Source: Ectopseudomonas chengduensis
GTDB lineage: Bacteria > Pseudomonadota > Gammaproteobacteria > Pseudomonadales > Pseudomonadaceae
Reading direction: 5' to 3'
Length of the DNA: 64,000 nucleotides
Assembly (NCBI RefSeq): GCF_900102635.1
Contig: NZ_FMZQ01000001.1
Span: 434,001-498,000 of the forward strand
A program made the position numbers and the translations under genes. The notes beneath the pieces were generated by a model. That model was not told the DNA's origin. It did not search any database and saw nothing but the letters and a program-made list of their open reading frames with translations. Positions 50,835 to 58,531 of the stretch are shown in pieces; the stretch's first letter is position 1; every line of letters starts with the position of its first letter.

Positions 50835-51821
50835 ATGCCAGTCGGAAAATATGGGACAGTGTATTCCGAGTCGATTGCCGAATGCCAAGCAGATAAAACA
50901 TCAATTATAAAAACCGGATACATATTCGACCCCATTAGTATGGGCGGCACAGCCAACGCCTTCTCTCTAAACGACTCACAAACGCTTGTTGTCGGTTTGA
51001 CGAAGGTAGGCGGTTATATATTTGGACGTTTCTGCAACAACCCTGGTGGCAGCACCGTGACCTACAAAATACCGAACACCGTCCCGCAGACCGGAAACCA
51101 TTGCGAAGATTTCTTCATGTCTGCGTGGGACGAAGTATGGGACAGCCCAGTAATGATGGAGCTTAGAGTCCCATACGCTATAGCCGCACGAAAGCTTCCC
51201 GTCACGTTAAAACTGACGAAATCCCCTTGTCACATTTGCGCCCAGAAACTAATAGCTTTTGCGGAAGGCTACCAGATAGACCTCCGATTAAAGATATTGA
51301 AACTTTACTCTGGCGACAAAGGTGAGATCGTCAACGCAACGGCCCTGCTCGCTATGTTGAGCAAAGGAATTGGGGTGAAGATGTGGGAGGTTCACGTTGT
51401 GAAGCAAGACTACACGGGGCTGACAAAAAAAGGGCAAAACCACGAACTTCGAGTTCTAAAAGAACATCTAAGAGCTGCCGAACAGCAGAATCATTTCTTA
51501 CTCACCGCTGACAGCGTCGAAGACATTGAAGAAAGAACAGAGTCTGAAAAACTTCAACGCAACCTAAGCCTGCAAGCAATAAAACAAAAGGTCGATGCAA
51601 TGCTCAAATGGCAAACAGATATCAACCAATTTCAATGGCGTTCACTTGAAAGAATCCAAAAGACATTATCAGAAATTAATGCAGGCAATCTACATGGCGA
51701 AAGCCAAAAGAAAGAAATACAGCAGGTGCTCCTTGCAATATCAAACACGGCACTCCTGAAAGATGTAGATGAAGAATTTCAATATCTTTCCGAATCTTAC
51801 TATCAGAGTAAAAAGTTATAA
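50835..51821 (+). CDS. Unknown protein with deaminase-fold zinc signature, island-borne
   Basis: 328 residues, not recognised as a known family by eye. Zinc-dependent deaminase signatures are visible: H89-C-E91 in GNHCEDFF (the HxE motif with the proton-shuttle glutamate) and P131-C132-HI-C135 in TKSPCHICAQKLIAFAEGY (PCxxC), 39 residues apart. An upstream strand-rich part (VGGYIFGRFCNNPGGSTVTYKI) fits the first sheet of that fold. From about 195 onward the protein is charged and helical (EELKVLKEHLRAA-like, then LQAIKQKVDAMLKWQTDINQ), possibly a coiled coil. No signal peptide or membrane helix. ATG 50835 follows AAAGGGA. The coding sequence is clearly more A+T-rich, with different codon use, than its neighbours, a sign of transfer. 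It could deaminate a nucleotide, nucleic acid or act as a toxin or defence effector; none is proven. Confidence 0.75.
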   Translation: MPVGKYGTVYSESIAECQADKTSIIKTGYIFDPISMGGTANAFSLNDSQTLVVGLTKVGGYIFGRFCNNPGGSTVTYKIPNTVPQTGNHCEDFFMSAWDEVWDSPVMMELRVPYAIAARKLPVTLKLTKSPCHICAQKLIAFAEGYQIDLRLKILKLYSGDKGEIVNATALLAMLSKGIGVKMWEVHVVKQDYTGLTKKGQNHELRVLKEHLRAAEQQNHFLLTADSVEDIEERTESEKLQRNLSLQAIKQKVDAMLKWQTDINQFQWRSLERIQKTLSEINAGNLHGESQKKEIQQVLLAISNTALLKDVDEEFQYLSESYYQSKKL

Positions 51822-52129
51822 TTTATCCACAGCGAAGTCTTCTCCACGATCAAGGCAGGGCATAAAGCCCCCCGTTGTTTTCTCCTAATCCATAAGCATC
51901 AAACATCCACGTCGTAATGTCGCAACTCCGGCGCAACGCCGGTAATGGTTCGCAAACGTCCTCCATAAACCCCGCTCTTGCTTGCCCCAGAGCGTAGATC
52001 CACCCGCATCTCAAATCGCAGCGTTAAGGAATATCTGAAGTAACCCTGTATTTCCGGCCAACTTCAGCCTCCGCCGATTTTGAAAGCAGAAAACCGATCA
52101 AAAATGATCAGATCGCCCACTCATTTCGG
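51822..52129. other. Non-coding stretch with the second IS66-type end
   Basis: Follows the deaminase-like gene. It contains a small palindrome CCGGCG-CAA-CGCCGG (51929-51943), which may terminate transcription weakly, and the right arm of the inverted repeat. The part after 52027 matches nothing I recognise before the IS5 fragment starts. Confidence 0.45.
51961..52026. repeat. Right arm of the 66-bp inverted repeat (IS66-type end, inverted)
   Basis: Reverse complement of 50511-50576 at 62 of 66 positions. Beyond the arm, toward 51952, the sequence GCAAACGTCCTCC resembles but does not equal the GTAAGCGCTCC end of the left copy. It therefore probably derives from a related but separate IS66 element whose body has been lost. 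Confidence 0.75.
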
Positions 52130-52375
52130 TGTTTCTGGCCGCCACGACGACCTCGCTGCAAGCATTTCCCGCATCACAGGCACACCACTCCTGCATTCGT
52201 CTGCAAATGCCGACGCACCATCCACAGGTTCGACAGCGTGACCAACTGCGTGGTGCTCTTCACCAGCCCCCCGGAAACGTACATTTGTGTACCCAAACTG
52301 CCGCTTGATCACCCGGAACGGGGGCTCGACCTTGGCACGTACCTGAGCCTTGGCCTGCTCGATCTTGGACTACCC
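52130..52375 (-). pseudogene. IS5-family transposase C-terminal remnant
   Basis: Minus-strand reading gives KIEQAKAQVRAKVEPPFRV and IKRQFGYTNVRFRG, the well-conserved C-terminal part of IS5-type transposases. One frame later it continues as VKSTTQLVTLSNLWMVRRHL, showing a frameshift near 52260. The N-terminal and central catalytic parts are missing. Degraded and inactive. Confidence 0.75.
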
Positions 52376-52400
52376 CGGCTCTGGTAGACATTTCCCGACC

Positions 52401-53353
52401 TCATAATGAGGCACGTTCAAATGCCTCAGGACTGACACCACCCAAGTGACTGTGGCGGCGGGTTCGGTTGTAAAACACTTCGATGTAGTCGAACACATCA
52501 GCCCTGCCCAGGTCGCGGGTTTTATAGATGCGTTTGCGAATGCGTTCTTTCTTCAAGCTGCTGAAAAAAGACTCGGCCACCGCATTATCCCAGCAGTTAC
52601 CGCGCCGGATCATGCTGGGCCCCAGGTTGTTGGCCGCACAGAAGCGCTTCCAGTCATCGCTGCCATATTGACTACCTTGATCGGAGTGAACGATCACGCG
52701 CTCCTTGGGTTTACGCCGCCAAAGGGCCATGAGCAATGCGTCCAGAGCCAGCTCTCGGGCCAGCGTCGGTCATTGACCAGCCAACGACCTTGCGTGCATG
52801 CAGGTCCACCACCACGGCCAAGTAAAGTCAGCCCTGCCAAGTACGGATATAGGTAATGTCCGTTACCCAGCCTCCCGTAGGTCGCCAAAGACCCGGAGTG
52901 CACCGTAAACACCACGACTAGCCGCATAGGAGTCGCGGATTAGTTTCAGCAGTCGGCTGTTTTCCTGCTCACGATCTGAGACAGGTGAACCCGGCACGAG
53001 CAATCCGCAGCACCCGACACATCGTGGTAATTGCGTACTGGTGGTGATGCTCGTTCATGAAGCGGTACTTCACTCGGGCGCCCTGGCAAAGTACCGCGCG
53101 GCTTTTTTAATATGTCCCGCTCTTCTTCAAGGCGGCGCATCTGGGCCCGTAACCGCAGAGTTTCACTCTTAGCTTCCAGTAACTCACTGGCCTGCCTCTC
53201 CGACTTATCGGGCGTGACAGCCTTTACCCACTTGTGGAGGCTGTGAGTAGAGACGCCAAGGCGTGCGGCGATTTCTGCTACTGAACATCCACGCTCAACT
53301 ACCTGCCTGACGGCTTCGGCCTTGAACTCCGGCGACCGTGACTAGCAGCGCAT
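52401..53353 (-). pseudogene. Degenerate IS3-family element (orfA/orfB)
   Basis: The last 111 codons (52401-52736) encode the orfB end with HSDQGSQYGS and NAVAESFFSSLKKERI, the second D and the E of the DDE triad, then IEVFYNRTRRHSHLGG. Upstream, VVVDLHARKVVGWSMTDA is out of frame with LARELALDALLMALW, a one-base shift near 52766. orfA (SPEFKAEAVRQVVERGCSVA, then AARLGVSTHSLHKWVKAV) begins at an ATG (53351-53353) but has TAG as its fourth codon (53342-53344). Several further shifts occur around RRLEEERDILKK. The element is not functional. Its terminal repeats could not be placed with certainty. Confidence 0.8.
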
Positions 53354-53407
53354 GCAGTTGCTCCAGGTTCAGGCTCTAACACCCAGATCGCGCGAGCGGG
53401 TATTCGG

Positions 53408-54412
53408 TCACTTGGATTTTTTCTTTGCATTCAGGCGCTTTTCCAAGCGCTCCAAGGCTGCCAGCTCCTGAGCGTCGGCTGCCAGGGCTTCGGCGCTGCG
53501 GCGCTGCTGGTCGAACTGCTCGTAACGTTCATGTGCCACCTGTTTCATCTGCTCATGGCTGACGTTGCCAGCAGTACGCAGCAGTGGCTGTTCGTTGAAG
53601 GCCATGAAACTGTCGATGTATTGCCGCCAGTCGGCGAGTTGCAGGTGCTTGCGCTGTTCTGCACGTAGCTCGGCAAAATCCAGGAACATACCGACCAGGC
53701 GGTTGAGTTGTTCCAGTTCTTCGGCGTCAAGGTAGTTCTTGGCTACTACCACGTCGGCCTTTCGCACCCGGTCACCTTTGAAACTGAGTAGGTTCATATT
53801 GGGTTCGCTGGCATCGGCTCTTCTCACGATCAGCTCGGCTGCAGTGTGACCGGTAACGGCGAAGAACAGCTTGTTCTGCACTTCGGCAAACAGTTTGGCA
53901 GTGTCCTGCTCGTTGGCGCGGTAATCCTCGGCCAGGGTAAAGAGGTCACGCACTTTCTGATAGAAACGCTTCTCCGAGGCTCGTATGTCACGGATGCGCT
54001 TGAGCAGTTCATCGAAGTAGTCCCAGCGCGGCTCCCTCAGTCGGGCGTCGTCCATCACGAAGCCTTTCTGCAGGTACTCACCCAAGGTTCGAGTGGCCCA
54101 CTGGCGGAACTGAGTGCCGCGCGTGGAGCGTACGCGGTAGCCCACGGCAATGATCATCGGCAGTGCGTAGAGGCGGGTCAGGTAATCTTTGCCATCGGCG
54201 GCAGTAGTAAACTTCTGGTTTACAACTGCCTCTTCAGCCAGCTCCCCATCAGTGATAACGGCTTGAATGTGCTTGCCGATATTCTGCTTGCTGGTCTGAT
54301 AGAGCTCAGCCATTTCCAGTTGCGTCAACCAGACCTGACCATCCATTTCTCGCAGCGAGAACTGCGCCAGGCCGTCTTCCGTGCTGTAGAGAATCAGGTC
54401 GCTATTTGCCAT
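53408..54412 (-). CDS. RhuM-family protein
   Basis: 334 residues of the RhuM (virulence protein) family. It opens with [45 protein letters not shown], a DNA-binding-like N-terminal domain shared with phage Bro/KilA-type proteins. [41 protein letters not shown], the RhuM core, follows, and then a helical, Fic-related-looking segment ([18 protein letters not shown]). Biochemical function is unknown; the family is frequent in mobile islands and near restriction or toxin genes. ATG 54412 is used with GGAGGTGAG upstream; GTG 54421 is an alternative. It lies between the IS3 remnant and tRNA-Arg. Confidence 0.85.
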   Translation of the reverse strand: MANSDLILYSTEDGLAQFSLREMDGQVWLTQLEMAELYQTSKQNIGKHIQAVITDGELAEEAVVNQKFTTAADGKDYLTRLYALPMIIAVGYRVRSTRGTQFRQWATRTLGEYLQKGFVMDDARLREPRWDYFDELLKRIRDIRASEKRFYQKVRDLFTLAEDYRANEQDTAKLFAEVQNKLFFAVTGHTAAELIVRRADASEPNMNLLSFKGDRVRKADVVVAKNYLDAEELEQLNRLVGMFLDFAELRAEQRKHLQLADWRQYIDSFMAFNEQPLLRTAGNVSHEQMKQVAHERYEQFDQQRRSAEALAADAQELAALERLEKRLNAKKKSK

Positions 54413-54540
54413 ATCAACCACTCACCTCCGGTTCATCCGTAAACGATGTTCACTACCAAGGGGTTTGGCGTGTAGCTGCATTTACTACCGCAGAACGCCC
54501 AACGCTATAAGACGCTTGCGTCTGTGGGCAACAAAAACGC

Positions 54541-54566
54541 AGAAGCCCGCACACTGGCGGGCTTCT
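54541..54566 (-). terminator. tRNA-Arg terminator
   Basis: AGAAGCCCGC (54541-54550) and GCGGGCTTCT (54557-54566), loop ACACTG; on the minus strand followed by GCGTTTTTG. It sits just after the tRNA 3' end. Confidence 0.8.
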
Positions 54567-54570
54567 AAAA

Positions 54571-54647
54571 TGGCGCACTCGGCGGGATTCGAACCCACGA
54601 CCCCTGCCTTCGGAGGGCAGTACTCTATCCAGCTGAGCTACGAGTGC
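54571..54647 (-). tRNA. tRNA-Arg (anticodon CCG)
   Basis: 77 bases including encoded CCA. On the minus strand: acceptor GCACTCG pairs with CGAGTGC; D-arm AGCTCAGCTGGATAGAG; anticodon stem CTGCC/GGCAG with loop CTCCGAA giving CCG; T-arm GTGGGTTCGAATCCCGC. It decodes CGG arginine codons, common in this G+C-rich genome. The accessory island at 49.9-54.4 kb lies against its 3' end, the usual integration side of tRNA-targeting elements. Confidence 0.96.
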
Positions 54648-54994
54648 GTTGCGGGGCGCAATCATACGCATCTCGGCGGTTAGCGTCCATTCTGCATGAG
54701 TGTGCATTATTCAGAACGGACTTTACACTTTCTGGCTGCCAGAACCTGTATTTCAGAAGTTTCTGCCATTATTTTAAGGTTTTTGCCCGGCCACCTATTG
54801 CCCTTTACCCCTGCCGATCCTAGGATTCGTTTGAGATTTCAAACGGCGTGTTCAGTCATTCTGAACCCTCGCACGTTCAACGGCTCTGAATCCATTACCA
54901 GGTCCCGCACGGCTCCTTTTCGGCCTTGCGGGCTCTGCCCGTGACTCCAACGACTTACGCCGACGCCCGGGTGTCGGAACTGAAGGAGACTGCC
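54648..54994. other. Divergent intergenic region between tRNA-Arg and gabD
   Basis: About 350 bases without a gene. The tRNA promoter is at 54661-54689. The remainder up to the gabD ribosome site (GAAGGAG at 54982-54988) must carry the gabD promoter, but no clear sigma-70 or sigma-54 elements could be picked out. Confidence 0.5.
54661..54689 (-). promoter_or_regulatory. tRNA-Arg promoter
   Basis: Minus-strand -35 TGGACG (54684-54689) and -10 TATGAT (54661-54666) with a 17-base spacer. The G+C-rich discriminator GCGCCCCGC before the tRNA is typical of stringently controlled stable-RNA genes. Confidence 0.75.
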
Positions 54995-56446
54995 ATGCAA
55001 CTGAAAGACCCCCAGCTGCTGCGCCAACAGGCTTATATCGATGGCCAGTGGTTGGACGCCGACAGCGGTCAGACCATTGCCGTGAACAACCCGGCCACTG
55101 GCGAGATCATCGGCCACGTTCCGAAGATGGGCCGCGCCGAGACCCGCCGCGCCATCGAGGCTGCCGAGAAGGCGCTGCCGGCCTGGAGTGCGCTGACCGC
55201 CAAGGAGCGTGCGAACAAGCTGCGCCGCTGGTTCGAACTGCTGATGGAAAACCAGGATGATCTGGGCCGCCTGATGACCCTGGAGCAGGGCAAGCCGCTG
55301 GCCGAAGCCAAGGGTGAAATCGCCTACGCCGCCTCCTTCATCGAGTGGTTCGCCGAAGAAGCCAAACGCGTATACGGCGACGTGATCCCCGGCCATCAGC
55401 CGGACAAGCGCCTGATCGTGATCAAGCAGCCGATCGGCGTCACCGCAGCCATCACCCCGTGGAACTTCCCCGCCGCGATGATCACCCGCAAGGCCGGCCC
55501 GGCGCTGGCCGCCGGTTGCACCATGGTGATCAAGCCCGCTTCGCAGACCCCGTTCTCCGCCCTGGCCCTGGTTGAGCTGGCCGAGCGCGCCGGTATTCCG
55601 AAAGGTGTGCTGAGCGTGGTCACCGGCAGCGCCGGTGAAGTGGGTGGCGAGCTGACCAGCAACCCCATCGTGCGCAAGCTGTCCTTCACTGGTTCGACCG
55701 AGATCGGTCGTCAGCTGATGGCCGAGTGCGCCCAGGACATCAAGAAGGTGTCGCTGGAGCTGGGCGGCAACGCACCGTTCATCGTCTTCGATGACGCCGA
55801 CCTGGATGCCGCAGTCGAAGGCGCGCTGATCTCCAAGTACCGCAACAACGGCCAGACCTGCGTCTGCGCCAACCGCATCTACGTGCAGGACGGCGTCTAC
55901 GATGCCTTTGCCGAGAAACTGATCGCTGCCGTGGGCAAGCTGAAGATTGGCAACGGTCTGGAAGACGGCACCACCACCGGTCCGCTGATCGACGAGAAGG
56001 CCGTGGCCAAGGTCCAGGAGCATATCGAGGATGCCGTGGGCAAAGGCGCCAAGCTGGCCCTGGGCGGCAAGCCGCATGCCCTGGGTGGCACCTTCTTCGA
56101 GCCGACCATTCTGCTCGACGTGCCGAAAACCGCTGCTGTGGCCAAGGAAGAGACCTTCGGCCCGCTGGCGCCGCTGTTCCGCTTCAAGGACGAGGCCGAA
56201 GTGATCGCCATGGCCAACGATACCGAGTTCGGCCTGGCGTCCTACTTCTATGCCCGTGATCTGGGCCGCGTGTTCCGCGTGGCCGAGGCGCTGGAGTACG
56301 GCATGGTGGGTATCAACACCGGCCTGATCTCCAACGAAGTCGCGCCGTTCGGCGGCGTGAAAGCGTCCGGCCTGGGCCGCGAAGGGTCCAAGTACGGGAT
56401 CGAGGACTACCTCGAGATCAAGTACATGTGCCTGGGCGGCATCTGA
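54995..56446 (+). CDS. gabD: NADP-dependent succinate/glutarate-semialdehyde dehydrogenase
   Basis: 483 residues. Catalytic cysteine in GQTCVCANRIY, general base in LELGGNAPFIVFDDADLDAAVEG, nucleotide region TPWNFPAAMITRKAGPALAAGCTMVIKPASQTPFSA. These and the length place it in the GabD branch. It oxidises succinate semialdehyde to succinate, and in pseudomonads glutarate semialdehyde from lysine breakdown (then called davD). The start ATG 54995 has GAAGGAG at the right spacing. It precedes gabT by 157 bases in the same direction. Confidence 0.95.
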   Translation: MQLKDPQLLRQQAYIDGQWLDADSGQTIAVNNPATGEIIGHVPKMGRAETRRAIEAAEKALPAWSALTAKERANKLRRWFELLMENQDDLGRLMTLEQGKPLAEAKGEIAYAASFIEWFAEEAKRVYGDVIPGHQPDKRLIVIKQPIGVTAAITPWNFPAAMITRKAGPALAAGCTMVIKPASQTPFSALALVELAERAGIPKGVLSVVTGSAGEVGGELTSNPIVRKLSFTGSTEIGRQLMAECAQDIKKVSLELGGNAPFIVFDDADLDAAVEGALISKYRNNGQTCVCANRIYVQDGVYDAFAEKLIAAVGKLKIGNGLEDGTTTGPLIDEKAVAKVQEHIEDAVGKGAKLALGGKPHALGGTFFEPTILLDVPKTAAVAKEETFGPLAPLFRFKDEAEVIAMANDTEFGLASYFYARDLGRVFRVAEALEYGMVGINTGLISNEVAPFGGVKASGLGREGSKYGIEDYLEIKYMCLGGI

Positions 56447-56603
56447 TTCGGAAATCTGCTGGTTTCCAAGACGGGGCAAGGTGCGAAAGAGCGTGCGGCG
56501 CCCCGGTTGTAAGTCGTAACCCTATTGAGTCCCTCGCGGGCTCGGTTCAGTCGATCATCGCATGCTGAACCGACCTCCCGCCGGGGACGACCATGAGGAC
56601 ACC

Positions 56604-57884
56604 ATGAGCAAGACCAACGAATCCCTGCTGCAACGCCGTGCCGCCGCCGTACCGCGCGGTGTCGGCCAGATCCACCCGATCGTCGCCGAGCGCGCCGAGA
56701 ACGCCACCGTATGGGACGTCGAAGGCCGCGAGTACATCGACTTCGCCGGCGGTATCGCCGTGCTGAACACCGGCCACCTGCATCCGAAGGTGATCGCTGC
56801 CGTTCAGGAGCAACTGACCAAGCTGACCCACACCTGCTTCCAGGTGCTGGCCTACGAGCCCTACATCGAGCTGTGCGAAGAGATCGCCAAGCGCGTGCCG
56901 GGCAACTTCGCCAAGAAGACCCTGCTGGTCACCTCCGGCTCCGAAGCCGTGGAAAACGCCGTTAAGATCGCCCGTGCTGCCACCGGCCGCGCTGGCGTGA
57001 TCGCCTTCACCGGCGCCTACCACGGCCGTACCATGATGACCCTGTCGCTGACCGGCAAGGTGGTGCCGTACTCCGCCGGCATGGGTCTGATGCCTGCTGG
57101 TGTGTACCGCGCCCAGGCGCCGTGCCCGCTGCATGGTGTGAGCGAGGACGAGTCCATCGCCAGCATCGAGCGCATCTTCAAGAACGACGCGCAGCCGCAG
57201 GACATTGCCGCGATCATCATCGAGCCGGTGCAGGGCGAAGGTGGTTTCTACGTCAACTCCCCGGCCTTCATGCAGCGCCTGCGCGCTCTGTGCGACCGGC
57301 ACGGCATCCTCCTGATCGCTGACGAAGTGCAGACCGGCGCCGGCCGTACCGGTACCTTCTTCGCCACCGAGCAACTGGGCGTGGTGCCGGATCTGACCAC
57401 CTTCGCCAAGTCCGTTGGTGGCGGCTTCCCGATTTCCGGCGTGTGCGGCAAGGCCGAGATCATGGACACCATTGCCCCCGGTGGCCTGGGTGGCACCTAT
57501 GCCGGTAGTCCGATTGCCTGCGCCGCGGCCCTGGCCGTGCTCAAGGTGTTCGATGAAGAGAAGCTGCTGGAGCGTTCCAAAGCCGTGGGCGAGAAGCTCA
57601 AGGCGGGCCTGAAGACCATCGCCGAGAAGCACAAGGTGATCGGTGACGTGCGTGGCCTGGGCTCGATGGTCGCCATCGAGCTGTTCGAAGGCGGCGACCA
57701 CAGCAAGCCAGCTGCCGAGCTGGTTGGCAAGATCGTCGCCCGTGCGCGCGACAAGGGCCTGATCCTGCTGTCGTGCGGTACCTACTACAACGTCATCCGT
57801 TTCCTGATGCCCGTCACCATTCCTGACGCGCAACTGGAAAAAGGCATCGCCATCGTCGCCGAGTGCTTCGACGAACTGGCCTGA
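56604..57884 (+). CDS. gabT: 4-aminobutyrate/5-aminovalerate aminotransferase
   Basis: 426 residues, class III PLP aminotransferase. VTSGSEAVENAVKIARAATGR binds the cofactor phosphate, IIIEPVQGEGGFYV and LIADEVQTGAGRTG are the family blocks, and the PLP lysine is in TFAKSVGGGFPISG. It converts 4-aminobutyrate (and 5-aminovalerate, davT) plus 2-oxoglutarate to the semialdehyde used by gabD and glutamate. ATG 56604 is chosen; upstream extension has no ribosome site. Followed by a strong terminator. Confidence 0.95.
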   Translation: MSKTNESLLQRRAAAVPRGVGQIHPIVAERAENATVWDVEGREYIDFAGGIAVLNTGHLHPKVIAAVQEQLTKLTHTCFQVLAYEPYIELCEEIAKRVPGNFAKKTLLVTSGSEAVENAVKIARAATGRAGVIAFTGAYHGRTMMTLSLTGKVVPYSAGMGLMPAGVYRAQAPCPLHGVSEDESIASIERIFKNDAQPQDIAAIIIEPVQGEGGFYVNSPAFMQRLRALCDRHGILLIADEVQTGAGRTGTFFATEQLGVVPDLTTFAKSVGGGFPISGVCGKAEIMDTIAPGGLGGTYAGSPIACAAALAVLKVFDEEKLLERSKAVGEKLKAGLKTIAEKHKVIGDVRGLGSMVAIELFEGGDHSKPAAELVGKIVARARDKGLILLSCGTYYNVIRFLMPVTIPDAQLEKGIAIVAECFDELA

Positions 57885-57920
57885 GCCGGAAGCTGGGCAC
57901 GCGCCTGCGTGCTCATGAAG

Positions 57921-57947
57921 AGACCCGCCTTGTGCGGGTCTTTTTTT
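57921..57947 (+). terminator. Terminator after gabT
   Basis: AGACCCGC (57921-57928) and GCGGGTCT (57934-57941), then a seven-T run. Confidence 0.92.
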
Positions 57948-57974
57948 GCCTGAAATTGGCTATTCGGTTGACGG

Positions 57975-57994
57975 GGTAAAATGATCGTTTTACC
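57975..57994. promoter_or_regulatory. Operator palindrome before the TetR gene
   Basis: GGTAAAATGATCGTTTTACC: 7-bp perfect arms GGTAAAA and TTTTACC around a 6-base centre, 10 bases upstream of the TetR start. Its size and position are typical of a TetR-family autoregulatory operator that would also silence the co-transcribed MFS gene. Confidence 0.65.
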
Positions 57995-58003
57995 TTGGTC
58001 TTC

Positions 58004-58531
58004 ATGAATATAGACACGAAGCTCATATCTGCAGCCGAAAATCTGTTCGACCGTCACGGCTTCAACGCAACCGGCATGGATCGCCTGGCCCAGGCCGCCG
58101 GCATGTCCAGCCGGACGTTGTACAAGCACGCCGGCAGCAAGAATGAACTCATCGCGGCGGTGCTGATGACCCGTGGCCAGCGCTTCCTGCAACGTCTTGA
58201 GGTAGACAGCGTCGAGGCGCTGTTCGATGCATTGGCAGGCTGGATGGGTGAAGAGGGGGCGCGTGGATGCCTGTTCCTGCGCGCGCAAGGTGAGATCGGC
58301 AGCGCCGTGCCGGAAATCACCGAAGCGGTCGCCGCGTACAAGGCACGCTTCAGTGAAACGGTTGGGCAGATCCTCGCCCGGCAAATGGGCCCTGGCGTGG
58401 ATGATGAGCTGATCGAGCAAATCGTCGTGCTCTTCGAGGGGGCGACAGCCGCTGCCGGTTATCGCGGCATAGCGGCGGTGGATACCGCGCGCAGGGCGGC
58501 GACGACGCTGGTCGAACGGGCGCGGGCATGA
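58004..58531 (+). CDS. TetR-family transcriptional regulator
   Basis: 175 residues. The HTH reads LISAAENLFDRHGFNATGMDRLAQAAGMSSRTLYKHAGSKNELIAAVL, with the characteristic LYKHAGSK-type end. The C-terminal part is a ligand-binding helical domain (RGCLFLRAQGEIG). ATG 58004 is used; TTG 57995 is rejected. The stop overlaps the MFS transporter start by four bases, so it is very likely the repressor of that exporter, with the palindrome upstream as operator. Confidence 0.92.
   Translation: MNIDTKLISAAENLFDRHGFNATGMDRLAQAAGMSSRTLYKHAGSKNELIAAVLMTRGQRFLQRLEVDSVEALFDALAGWMGEEGARGCLFLRAQGEIGSAVPEITEAVAAYKARFSETVGQILARQMGPGVDDELIEQIVVLFEGATAAAGYRGIAAVDTARRAATTLVERARA

Noticed and set aside
54880..54960. 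Sigma-54 promoter for gabD
   Set aside because: GG and GC dinucleotides are present but 15 bases apart instead of 10, so the -24/-12 rule fails.
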